The position numbers were made by a program, and so were the translations under genes. DNA of 19,604 bases, from NCBI GenBank assembly GCA_040900105.1, contig JBBDZP010000044.1, positions 1 to 19,604 on the forward strand, in the 5' to 3' direction. The notes beneath the pieces were generated by a model. The model was not told the DNA's origin, searched no databases, and worked only from the letters and a program-made list of their open reading frames with translations. Below are positions 14,539 to 19,604 of this stretch, in pieces. The DNA is from JACPDD01 sp040900105. GTDB lineage: Bacteria > Patescibacteriota > Microgenomatia > Levybacterales > UBA12049. The first letter of the stretch is position 1. Each line of letters opens with the position of its first letter.

Positions 14539-14617
14539 ACCTCTAATACGCAAGTGTTAGGGATAGAAAATCTAGCAATAGATTTTTGGCAAAAGGACCC
14601 CGCAAGGGGTTTTTTTG
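14539..14617 (+). ncRNA. Candidate small RNA of three GCAA-tetraloop hairpins
   Basis: The predicted RNA starts near 14539 and ends in the terminator U-tract near 14616. It consists of three consecutive hairpins with almost no single-stranded sequence beyond short linkers. Hairpin 1: 14541-14549 with 14554-14562, 9 bp including three G-U pairs. Hairpin 2: 14567-14574 with 14579-14586, 8 bp, all Watson-Crick. Hairpin 3: the terminator, 14597-14601 with 14606-14610, extendable by A-U and G-U pairs. Each loop is exactly GCAA, a GNRA tetraloop, at 14550, 14575 and 14602, so the loops are 25 and 27 nt apart. It is divergent from the restriction operon. No match to a known RNA family is recognised. 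It could bind a protein through its repeated loops or act on an mRNA. Confidence 0.65.
14591..14616 (+). terminator. Intrinsic terminator of the small RNA
   Basis: The stem ACCCC-GCAA-GGGGT is followed by a run of seven T (14610-14616), and A-residues before the stem can pair with part of the T-run. This is a textbook rho-independent terminator on the plus strand. On the minus strand the stem is followed by CCTTTTGCC, which could give weak termination in that direction too. Confidence 0.85.
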
Positions 14618-14629
14618 TACCTACTTTTC

Positions 14630-14830
14630 TACTTATATTCTCTTTGACAGCAAAGAGAAAAGAGAAACTGTCATCACAAGTTTTGCTCAGGCCTTTCAAA
14701 TCTCAATCGCTCAACGAGGGAAAGTTTGCCCCCTCCGCGATCATCACTATGTGTTGCCTCGGACCTCCCCCTGTTTCACTCATTCAATCTTCAAGGTTTC
14801 GCAAAAAGTGATGAGACAAAGAATATTAGA
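14630..14830 (-). other. Structured non-coding element (element A)
   Basis: This region has no convincing gene but many pairings. CTCTTTG-ACAG-CAAAGAG (14640-14657) is a perfect 7-bp hairpin. ATCGC and GCGAT (14706-14710 and 14737-14741) enclose GAGGG and CCCTC (14716-14720 and 14731-14735). TCATCAC and GTGATGA (14671-14677 and 14808-14814) pair at long range, extended by TTTTGC and GCAAAA (14681-14686 and 14801-14806). Read on the minus strand it shares several short blocks with element B at 18908-19125. The rest of the gap (14818-14885) shows nothing clear. RNase P RNA, SRP RNA and tmRNA signature motifs are not seen. Confidence 0.4.
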
Positions 14831-14885
14831 GTGCTTTCCTTTGAATACTCACACAAATAGGATATCTCTGACGAGGCTTTCAGGG

Positions 14886-15281
14886 TTAAGGGATATAGTT
14901 ACTGGGTTTATCTGTTGGCCTGTACGGTTTGGGAATATTATCGTCCTTTGCATGAATTACTGCTTTCCCAACATGAATTTCATTTGTTGAATTGTTTCTT
15001 CTTGGAGAGATATAATCGGGATTCATCGAGAAAGCACTTATGCCCTCTTCAGGTTTGCTGGGCTCAGCTTCCAGCTTCCATTCACCTGCCTCTTTCAAAG
15101 CGACCCAACCAACTCTAAATCCAATTAATGAATATTTTCGCTCTCCGTCAATAGAGACAGTTACCCTACGAATCGGGCCTCTTCTTTCTTCTCCACGTTC
15201 AACAACTGTTATATCGCGCCCCACAAGACTACCTAGCTTTGTCTCATTCCACCCAATTGCTCTTTCAAACTCTGTTGCCAT
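14886..15281 (-). CDS. Conserved-looking protein of unknown function
   Basis: This is a 131-aa soluble protein with no signal peptide or membrane segment. The N-terminal half looks beta-rich (LVGRDITVVERGEERRGP, then RRVTVSIDGERKYSLIGFRV, then GWVALKE). A Pro-rich, more open C-terminal half follows (residues SKPEEGISAF, SPRRNNSTNE, NIPKPYRPTDKP). I do not recognise a family. The start is firm because a TGGTATAAT box ends 6 bp before the ATG. It is the first gene after ftsI on the same strand but has its own promoter, so it is probably independent of the dcw cluster. Its place next to the structured region and restriction operon is the only hint about its role. Confidence 0.75.
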   Translation of the reverse strand: MATEFERAIGWNETKLGSLVGRDITVVERGEERRGPIRRVTVSIDGERKYSLIGFRVGWVALKEAGEWKLEAEPSKPEEGISAFSMNPDYISPRRNNSTNEIHVGKAVIHAKDDNIPKPYRPTDKPSNYIP

Positions 15282-15287
15282 TTGCGG

Positions 15288-15296
15288 ATTATACCA
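15288..15296 (-). promoter_or_regulatory. Extended -10 promoter of the 131-aa protein
   Basis: TGGTATAAT on the minus strand is a perfect extended -10, ending 6 bp before the ATG at 15281; the message is predicted to be leaderless. Identical in form to the promoter at 7527-7535. Confidence 0.7.
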
Positions 15297-15299
15297 AAA

Positions 15300-15323
15300 T
15301 CACTCTGTTGGGGGGATGCCAGT
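15300..15323 (-). pseudogene. Remnant resembling the 3' end of ftsI
   Basis: The minus strand reads T-G-I-P-P-T-E and a stop, while the ftsI gene 68 bp upstream ends Y-Y-N-I-P-P-T-E and a stop. Over the shared ATC...GAG-TGA codons the three differences are all at third positions and silent, which fits decay from a coding sequence. It is short, so coincidence is not excluded. Confidence 0.4.
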
Positions 15324-15367
15324 TTAGTATCCAGTATATGGTAGATGGTAGATAGTATATAGCAGGA

Positions 15368-17047
15368 TCACTCGGTAGGAGGGATATTGTAGTATGTGAG
15401 GATGTCCCGGGCAATGCTGAAAAAGACAGGGGCGGCGGTATCTGCCCCGTAAATACTGGTCGTAGGTCTATCTATAATAACGAGCATGACGAATTTAGGG
15501 TCATCCGCGGGGGCAAAGCCGATGAAGGAGGCAATTGTCTGGTTGGGATCATAATGTCCTGCAACCGGAATTGACGCGGTTCCTGTTTTTCCCGCAATCC
15601 TGTACCCTTTTAGTCTTGCCCACTGCGCTTCCCCTTTGTTAACCGCGTTTACCATAATCTCCGTCATTACTTTCGCGGTTTTTTCCTGAATTGTCCTGGT
15701 GACCTCCTTTGGCGGAATTTTTATCTTGTCTCCTTCCGCCGTGTGGACTTCCGAAACTACGTGCGGTTCCATTCTCATTCCCCCGTTTGCAATTGAGCCT
15801 ACTGCGGCAAGAAGCTGAATTGGAGTAATTGAGATTCCTTGCCCAAAACTTGCCGTTGCCAAGTCTACTTCATACCAACTGTCTTTGTCTTTAATTGGCG
15901 TTGCCACTTCCCCCTGAAGGTCTATCCCCGTAGTTTCCCCAATGCCAAATTTCTTGAGATGGGAAAGCATGCGGTCCAACCCCAATTTTTGTCCCACAAA
16001 TACCATTCCCGTGTTATCCGACCGCATTATGGTGTCAATCATATTTATATTTGGATTGTATTTGTCATTCCAGGTTTTTAGCGTATAGCCACCAATTGAT
16101 ACAGGTCCCGCGCAAGCATTGCATTTGGTTTCAGGCGTTACCACCCCCTCATCCAGCGCCGAGGACATAATAAGGGGTTTAAAAGTAGAACCCGGCTCAT
16201 AAGCATCCGAAATTATTGGATTTCTAAAGTCTTTTTCCGTGTAATCCTGGAATTTTTGAGGGTCAAAAGACGGAGTCGCGGACATTGCCAAAATTTGACC
16301 GGTCTTAGGGTTCATAACCGCTACCATTCCCCCGCTTGCTCCGTACCTCTCAACAGCATCTTTAAGTTTTTCCTCCGCCGCGTACTGAATAGCCCTGTCG
16401 ATTGAGAGGATTACGCTGTCTCCGTCAATTGTTTTTTCCGCTCCGTCAAGCTTGGCAAGTATTGGCCTGCCTAAAGCGTCCTGAATAACGCTTGCAAGGC
16501 CTTCTTTGCCACGCAGAAGCCTTTCATAGAACCCTTCAAGCCCAAAGTACCCAATGCTGTCTCCGGCGTCATTTTTACCTACAAAGCCGAGTAAGTGAGC
16601 AGCGGTTGAAGCCTCCGGGTAAAAACGTGAATAAGACTGCTCAAGTCCGACTCCGGGCAGATTTAATTTTTCAACTTCCTCTTTTGTCTTTTCATCTACA
16701 TTTGCGCCGAGTATTACCCAAAATCTATCTAGATCCAAAAGTGCAGATATTGAAGCCGTTTCCGTTTTTAAAATTGGGGCAAGCGTTAGGGCAATTATTT
16801 TTTTATCCGCAACTACCTTGGGGTTTACAAAAACGGTGTAGGCTAGCCTGTTGGCAACAATAGGGAAGCCGTCAGACGTGTAAATTTGTCCTCTTGCGGG
16901 CTGGAGTTTTACCACTTTTCCATACTGAATTTCTCCAAAACGGGCAAGTTCGGATGCTTTTACAACCTGCCAGTAAAAAAGCCTTAGGATTACAATAAAA
17001 AAGGCAAAAATGAGTAGAATAAAGGTAAACCTATAACGCCATGTCAT
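15368..17047 (-). CDS. ftsI: Class B penicillin-binding protein, septal transpeptidase
   Basis: FtsI cross-links peptidoglycan at the division septum. One N-terminal membrane helix (about residues 7-26) anchors the protein outside the membrane. The class-B dimerisation domain begins with ARGQIYTSDG (51-60) and includes GLEQSYSRFYP (134-144) and HLLGFVG (151-157). The transpeptidase domain has all three active-site motifs: S-T-F-K at 287-290 (nucleophile Ser287), SDN at 343-345 and KTGT at 487-490. The 559 residues make it a normal-length family member, with no PASTA domains. Its ATG overlaps the ftsL stop (ATGA), so translation is coupled. In typical clusters mur genes come next; here unrelated genes follow. 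Confidence 0.95.
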   Translation of the reverse strand: MTWRYRFTFILLIFAFFIVILRLFYWQVVKASELARFGEIQYGKVVKLQPARGQIYTSDGFPIVANRLAYTVFVNPKVVADKKIIALTLAPILKTETASISALLDLDRFWVILGANVDEKTKEEVEKLNLPGVGLEQSYSRFYPEASTAAHLLGFVGKNDAGDSIGYFGLEGFYERLLRGKEGLASVIQDALGRPILAKLDGAEKTIDGDSVILSIDRAIQYAAEEKLKDAVERYGASGGMVAVMNPKTGQILAMSATPSFDPQKFQDYTEKDFRNPIISDAYEPGSTFKPLIMSSALDEGVVTPETKCNACAGPVSIGGYTLKTWNDKYNPNINMIDTIMRSDNTGMVFVGQKLGLDRMLSHLKKFGIGETTGIDLQGEVATPIKDKDSWYEVDLATASFGQGISITPIQLLAAVGSIANGGMRMEPHVVSEVHTAEGDKIKIPPKEVTRTIQEKTAKVMTEIMVNAVNKGEAQWARLKGYRIAGKTGTASIPVAGHYDPNQTIASFIGFAPADDPKFVMLVIIDRPTTSIYGADTAAPVFFSIARDILTYYNIPPTE

Positions 17048-17349
17048 TGTTTTATAGGTTGCCCCGCGTCAGCGCGGGCGACGGGTACCGAAGAACTGAT
17101 AACAAGATTTGTCTTAGAGGGCACAAACCCAAGCTCCGCTGCTTTTGAGGCAATTTGAGTGTAAGAAGAGACGGTTAGAAGCTTTTCCTGGATAATCAGG
17201 TTTTCTTTTCTGATTGCCGCAACTTGATCTTCTATGTTTTTAAGTTCAAGGCCGGACGTTGAGATTCCATTTGCAACGCTAATTCTTACAATTGATAAAA
17301 GTAACACTAAAGATATAAGCGTTGTTAGGATTAAGGCAGGCTTCTTCAT
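17044..17349 (-). CDS. ftsL: FtsL-like division protein
   Basis: This 101-aa protein has a short cytoplasmic start (MKKP), a membrane helix at about residues 5-25, and then a heptad-rich segment (about 34-68, LELKNIEDQVAAIRKENLII) that suggests a coiled coil. Sequence conservation of FtsL is always low, so the call rests on size, topology and position between rsmH and ftsI. FtsL bridges the divisome regulators and the FtsWI synthase at the septum. The last twelve residues (VARADAGQPIKQ) are encoded by a G+C-rich hairpin sequence unlike the rest of the gene and may be a late addition. It overlaps ftsI by the ATGA junction. Confidence 0.8.
   Translation of the reverse strand: MKKPALILTTLISLVLLLSIVRISVANGISTSGLELKNIEDQVAAIRKENLIIQEKLLTVSSYTQIASKAAELGFVPSKTNLVISSSVPVARADAGQPIKQ
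17063..17078. repeat. G+C-rich hairpin element in the ftsL 3' end
   Basis: CCCGCG-TCAG-CGCGGG is a perfect 6-bp inverted repeat with a 4-nt centre. It is read in frame as ARADAG near the FtsL C-terminus. Like the palindrome in murF it stands out in base composition and lies where extra residues would do little harm. Confidence 0.65.
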
Positions 17350-17389
17350 ATTTAATAACTAAAATCTAATATCTGCATTCTAAATTTCA

Positions 17390-18292
17390 TTAATTCTTTT
17401 GGAAAATTCTTAGCTTTGCGCTTGCACTTCTTCTGTTAGTTTCGATTTCCGCCTGTGCCGGAAGTATTGGGTGCTTGGTCAAAACGGCACCTAAACCTTT
17501 CTGCGCAAATTCAATAAATTGCCATTTAACAATTCTGTCTTCGAGTGAATGAAAGCTTACTGCAACAATTCTTCCCTTTGGCCCCAATACCTCAATTGCC
17601 GAAGGCAAGGCCTCTTTCAGGTTATTAAGTTCGTCATTTACCGCAATACGCAGCGCCTGAAATACTTTTGTGTTAACTTTTGCCTTCATATATGGCTTTA
17701 CCTCTCCCCGCAGGCCAAAGCTTTTTGCGACCACATCCGCCAACTGCGCGGTAGTCTCAATAGGCTTTATTCCACGGGCGCTGATAATAGCGTTAGAAAT
17801 GGTGCGAGCAGCATGCTCCTCACCCAATTTAGTAAATAGTTCATAAAGTTCTCCTTTGTTTAAGCCGTTTATAAGATCCATGGCCATAACCCCAAGATCT
17901 TTACTCATCCTCATATCCAGAGGGCCACTTTGCTGGAAACTGAACCCTCTTTCCGGTTTGTCAATTTGATGGCTTGATACTCCCAAGTCAAAAAGTATTC
18001 CATCTGCTTTGTCGAATCCGTTTTCTTTAGAGATCCGGGCTATGTCTTTAAAATTCCCTTTGACCAGAACTAGATCTTTTCCTATCTCAAACTTTGAACT
18101 TTTGACTTTAGACTTTACAAACTCAATCGCTTCGTCGTCCCAGTCAATTCCCAAGACTTTTCCGCCCCTCTTTAGGATTTCAAAGGCGTGTCCGCCTCCG
18201 CCCAAAGTCGCGTCTATATAAAGCCTTTCCGGCTTTACATCCAATGCATCAATAACTTCCTGTAAAAGTACGCTTGTATGAAAGTCGCTCAC
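17390..18292 (-). CDS. rsmH: 16S rRNA (cytosine(1402)-N4)-methyltransferase
   Basis: RsmH (MraW) methylates N4 of C1402 in the ribosomal P-site. The start HTSVLLQEV (5-13) is the family's HxPVLLxE-like motif. The SAM-binding loop DATLGGGGHA is at 27-36, followed by GIDWDDEAI, and ILFDLGVSSHQID lies near 100-112. The 300-aa length is normal. The start is GTG at 18292, which overlaps the mraZ stop as GTGA, so it is translationally coupled to mraZ. It is the second gene of the dcw cluster, as in most bacteria, and is 40 bp from ftsL. Confidence 0.96.
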   Translation of the reverse strand: MSDFHTSVLLQEVIDALDVKPERLYIDATLGGGGHAFEILKRGGKVLGIDWDDEAIEFVKSKVKSSKFEIGKDLVLVKGNFKDIARISKENGFDKADGILFDLGVSSHQIDKPERGFSFQQSGPLDMRMSKDLGVMAMDLINGLNKGELYELFTKLGEEHAARTISNAIISARGIKPIETTAQLADVVAKSFGLRGEVKPYMKAKVNTKVFQALRIAVNDELNNLKEALPSAIEVLGPKGRIVAVSFHSLEDRIVKWQFIEFAQKGLGAVLTKHPILPAQAEIETNRRSASAKLRIFQKN

Positions 18293-18723
18293 TTTGTATC
18301 CTTGCTTCCCAGTTTGTCTGCAACATTTGCAATTGTACTAGTGAGCTCACCGTTGTGTTCTTCCCATTTCTTTTTGTCCCAAATTTCAACATATCTTGAT
18401 ATCCCCAGAAAAACTATTTCACTTCCAAGGTTTGCATACTTTTTAAGGTGCGAAGGTAAGACAAATCTTCCTTTTTCATCCAACTCCACATCTGCTGCCG
18501 TGCCAAGTAGAAACCTCTGGGTCTCACGAGTAGCAAGATCTGTGAAAGGCCTGCCTTCTGTGCCCTCAAGAAGCCCCTTCCAGCCTTCTTCAGATACCAC
18601 AATGAGAGATCCCTCAAATCCCTGAGTAATGATGAGATTATCACCAAGCTCATCCCTAAATTTCTTGGGAAAGGCAATTCTATTTTTAGCTCCAATTGTT
18701 GCGCCGTACTGTCCAATAAGCAT
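18289..18723 (-). CDS. mraZ: Transcriptional regulator MraZ
   Basis: MraZ binds DNA and controls the dcw cluster, including its own gene. The 144-aa protein has two AbrB-like halves. The first has IGAKNRIAFPKKFRDEL (10-26) and the second has ADVELDEKGRFVLPSHL (76-92, with the D-x-K-G-R-F-V-x-P signature). Both halves and the length are standard. The gene leads the cluster, and three AAAGTGG boxes with a 10-bp period lie 37-63 bp upstream of its ATG, matching the direct-repeat sites that MraZ rings bind in other bacteria. No Shine-Dalgarno sequence precedes the ATG. Confidence 0.96.
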   Translation of the reverse strand: MLIGQYGATIGAKNRIAFPKKFRDELGDNLIITQGFEGSLIVVSEEGWKGLLEGTEGRPFTDLATRETQRFLLGTAADVELDEKGRFVLPSHLKKYANLGSEIVFLGISRYVEIWDKKKWEEHNGELTSTIANVADKLGSKDTK

Positions 18724-18759
18724 ATTTTGAATTTAGTTCTCATTACTAATGGTCAAATC

Positions 18760-18786
18760 CCACTTTGTTCCACTTTAGACCACTTT
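18760..18786 (-). promoter_or_regulatory. MraZ operator: three AAAGTGG boxes
   Basis: AAAGTGG occurs on the minus strand at 18786-18780, 18776-18770 and 18766-18760, an exact 10-bp repeat placing all boxes on one helix face. MraZ is known to bind such direct repeats upstream of its own gene. The boxes begin just downstream of the mraZ -10 box, where bound MraZ would block transcription. Confidence 0.85.
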
Positions 18787-18791
18787 AGTCT

Positions 18792-18820
18792 ATTTTGAAT
18801 TGTTTTACGTACACTGTCAA
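18792..18820 (-). promoter_or_regulatory. Main promoter of the mraZ-rsmH-ftsL-ftsI cluster
   Basis: TTGACA (18820-18815) is perfect and is followed after 17 bp by CAAAAT (18797-18792), a four-of-six -10. Transcription would start at the first MraZ box, giving a leader of about 60 nt, unlike the leaderless genes elsewhere. A second, weaker set (TTGACC, 15 bp, TAAATT) lies closer to the ATG and could give a leaderless transcript. Confidence 0.6.
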
Positions 18821-18837
18821 GAGGGAAAATATACAAA

Positions 18838-18867
18838 GTAGCGTTATATAATATCCATAAACGCTAC
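18838..18867. repeat. Inverted repeat upstream of the mraZ promoter
   Basis: GTAGCGTT (18838-18845) and AACGCTAC (18860-18867) form a perfect 8-bp stem with a 14-nt A+T-rich loop that contains TATAAT on the plus strand. No U-tract follows on either strand, so it is not an obvious terminator. It could be an operator. Confidence 0.6.
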
Positions 18868-18872
18868 ATTTG

Positions 18873-18900
18873 GATTTATGATTTATGATTTAAGATTTAT
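18873..18900. repeat. Four tandem 7-bp repeats (GATTTAT)
   Basis: GATTTAT, GATTTAT, GATTTAA, GATTTAT follow one another without gaps, then GAATATT. This is a simple tandem repeat with one changed base, probably from slippage. Confidence 0.8.
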
Positions 18901-18907
18901 GAATATT

Positions 18908-19125
18908 CGCCGATTCGAAGTTTTGTGCATGAGAAAATTTGTGAGTGCATCAGGGGGAACCCGTGGATTCGGAGGGAGCGGACTGAGCGAAGCGAAGGAG
19001 CTCGCCATGCAAGTGAAACGCAGACAGGCGTGGACCGATTATCACCCGATAAACGAACAAAGTTTGGAAAGCACAAAGCAAGACTTGGCGAGAGCTTTTG
19101 CTTCTTTTCGCGGAGAAAAGAAGAG
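18908..19125 (+). other. Structured non-coding element (element B)
   Basis: This G+C-richer stretch upstream of mraZ has no convincing gene. It contains a perfect 9-bp hairpin, CTTCTTTTC-GCGGA-GAAAAGAAG (19101-19123), and a long-range pairing of CTCGCC (19001-19006) with GGCGAG (19087-19092). Its tail resembles element A: both have TTTG(G)AAAG, then AGCAA(A/G)ACTTG, then the 3' side of a long-range stem, then a pyrimidine-rich hairpin. Both also have GAGTG followed by CAGGGGGA. The open frames over it are composed of repeated basic residues and look incidental. Confidence 0.35.
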
Positions 19126-19133
19126 AAAAAAGG

Positions 19134-19580
19134 TTATTCGAGGCTTTTTTCTACCTGATAGACACTTCCGTCTGTTTTTGTAATTTTTAGAACTACCTTT
19201 ATGTCTGTAACATCCTCATCATAGTGACAAACATCAGAACAAGTACCCAAAACTATTTCCTGAGTTATTGCCTGCCCCGGAACTTTTACCATTATCTGTC
19301 CAATTGCGCCCCTGGGGATGTCTCCTTCCGAACTATAAGAAAGCTGATATTCAATGGATGCTATGTCGCCCGTATTTTCTATCATCATTATGACTCTTCT
19401 GCCGTCTGATCCCATTTCAATTGTTAAACCAATGTCTTCGGGCGAAAGTATAGGAACAGCCGTTTCTGTGGTTACGGGAAGTTCTTTGGTTTTGTTTTTA
19501 TTAAGAAGAAGAACAACTCCGCCAATAAGCAGAACTACTATGAGGATAATAATACCAATGAATACGTTTCTGTTTCTCAC
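19134..19580 (-). CDS. Membrane-anchored extracytoplasmic protein, unknown
   Basis: The 148-aa protein starts MRNRNVFIGIIILIVVLLIG, a basic start and one membrane helix (about residues 7-26), followed by a polar linker rich in Thr and Glu. The outer part (about 45-148) alternates short hydrophobic strands and turns, such as RRVIMMIENTGDIASIEYQL and IKVVLKITKTDGSVYQVE, suggesting an Ig-like beta sandwich. Two cysteines lie close together (GTCSDVCHYD, near residues 113-117) and may form a disulphide. Function and family are unknown. The start is GTG at 19580, with TAAACT 6 bp upstream as a weak -10 box. It lies upstream of mraZ on the same strand, but about 410 bp of non-coding sequence separates them. 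Confidence 0.75.
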   Translation of the reverse strand: MRNRNVFIGIIILIVVLLIGGVVLLLNKNKTKELPVTTETAVPILSPEDIGLTIEMGSDGRRVIMMIENTGDIASIEYQLSYSSEGDIPRGAIGQIMVKVPGQAITQEIVLGTCSDVCHYDEDVTDIKVVLKITKTDGSVYQVEKSLE

Positions 19581-19604
19581 TTCTATAGTTTAGACAAATA
19601 AATT

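Noticed and set aside
14539..14617. Type III toxin-antitoxin RNA (repeats, terminator, toxin gene)
   Set aside because: The layout is reminiscent, but the hairpin stems are not sequence repeats and no toxin-like gene follows the terminator on the plus strand.
14463..14699. Minus-strand open frame of 78 codons across the small-RNA region
   Set aside because: It crosses a perfect promoter and a terminator on the other strand, has no promoter of its own, and its composition (many Ser, Cys, Phe) is unlike neighbouring proteins.
14630..14830. RNase P RNA, SRP RNA or tmRNA
   Set aside because: I looked for GAGGAAAGTCC, the SRP GGAAGGAAGCAG loop and the tmRNA ends on both strands. Only loose partial matches (AGGTCCGAGG; GAGGGAAAGTTT) were present.
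14586..14990. Plus-strand open frame of 134 codons over element A
   Set aside because: The residues do not look like a folded protein, and it runs into the well-supported 131-aa gene on the other strand. The pairing pattern explains the sequence better.
18878..19183. Plus-strand open frame of 101 codons upstream of mraZ
   Set aside because: It is mostly repeats of Arg, Glu and Lys from the sequence GAGCGAAGCGAAG and a hairpin, and overlaps the end of the membrane-protein gene on the other strand.
1..19604. CRISPR array, tRNA genes or insertion-sequence transposase
   Set aside because: No regularly spaced repeat of ~25-40 bp, no tRNA-like cloverleaf and no transposase-like protein were found on either strand.

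Overview
The window looks like a chromosomal piece of an uncultured Candidate Phyla Radiation (Patescibacteria) bacterium. This placement is inferred, not measured. It rests on MurE and MurF ligases that lack the usual N-terminal domain, a CxxC-x17-CxxC zinc-ribbon protein, very tight gene packing, a 24-bp CCTGCCTG-type palindrome read in frame inside murF, and the near absence of Shine-Dalgarno sites. Nine or more genes instead have a -10 box 6 to 10 bp before the start codon, which implies leaderless mRNAs.

Layout, following minus-strand transcription from right to left. (1) 19580-19134: a membrane-anchored protein of unknown function. (2) 18820-15368: the head of a division and cell-wall (dcw) cluster, mraZ-rsmH-ftsL-ftsI. 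It is preceded by a sigma70-type promoter and three AAAGTGG MraZ boxes at an exact 10-bp period. The genes overlap or nearly abut. (3) 15323-5521: about 9.9 kb of unrelated genes separating ftsI from the mur genes. This holds a 131-aa unknown protein, a structured intergenic region with a candidate small RNA, a four-gene restriction/defence operon (type IIG restriction-methylase, ParB-like/TIR-like fusion, Dam-type methylase, AIG2/GGCT-like enzyme), a small zincin, a winged-helix regulator, a zinc-ribbon protein, a Cas4/RecB-like nuclease, a frameshifted small gene and a topoisomerase IB. (4) 5461-1: murF, murE, murC, murA and the first codons of a sugar-nucleotidyltransferase, continuing cell-wall precursor synthesis.

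The outer blocks work together. MraZ controls the cluster, FtsL and FtsI build septal peptidoglycan, and MurA, MurC, MurE and MurF make the UDP-MurNAc-peptide precursor. The middle block carries DNA-processing and defence genes, and its restriction operon is visibly more A+T-rich than the flanks.

The two most interesting items lie side by side. One is the restriction operon that carries a ParB-TIR fusion. The other is a compact transcription unit divergent from it at 14503-14617. That unit has a perfect TTGACA-17-TATAAT promoter whose -10 sits inside a palindrome, and about 79 nt of RNA that folds into three consecutive hairpins, each capped by a GCAA tetraloop, the last being an intrinsic terminator. 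Downstream of it lies a structured non-coding element that resembles a second element upstream of mraZ.
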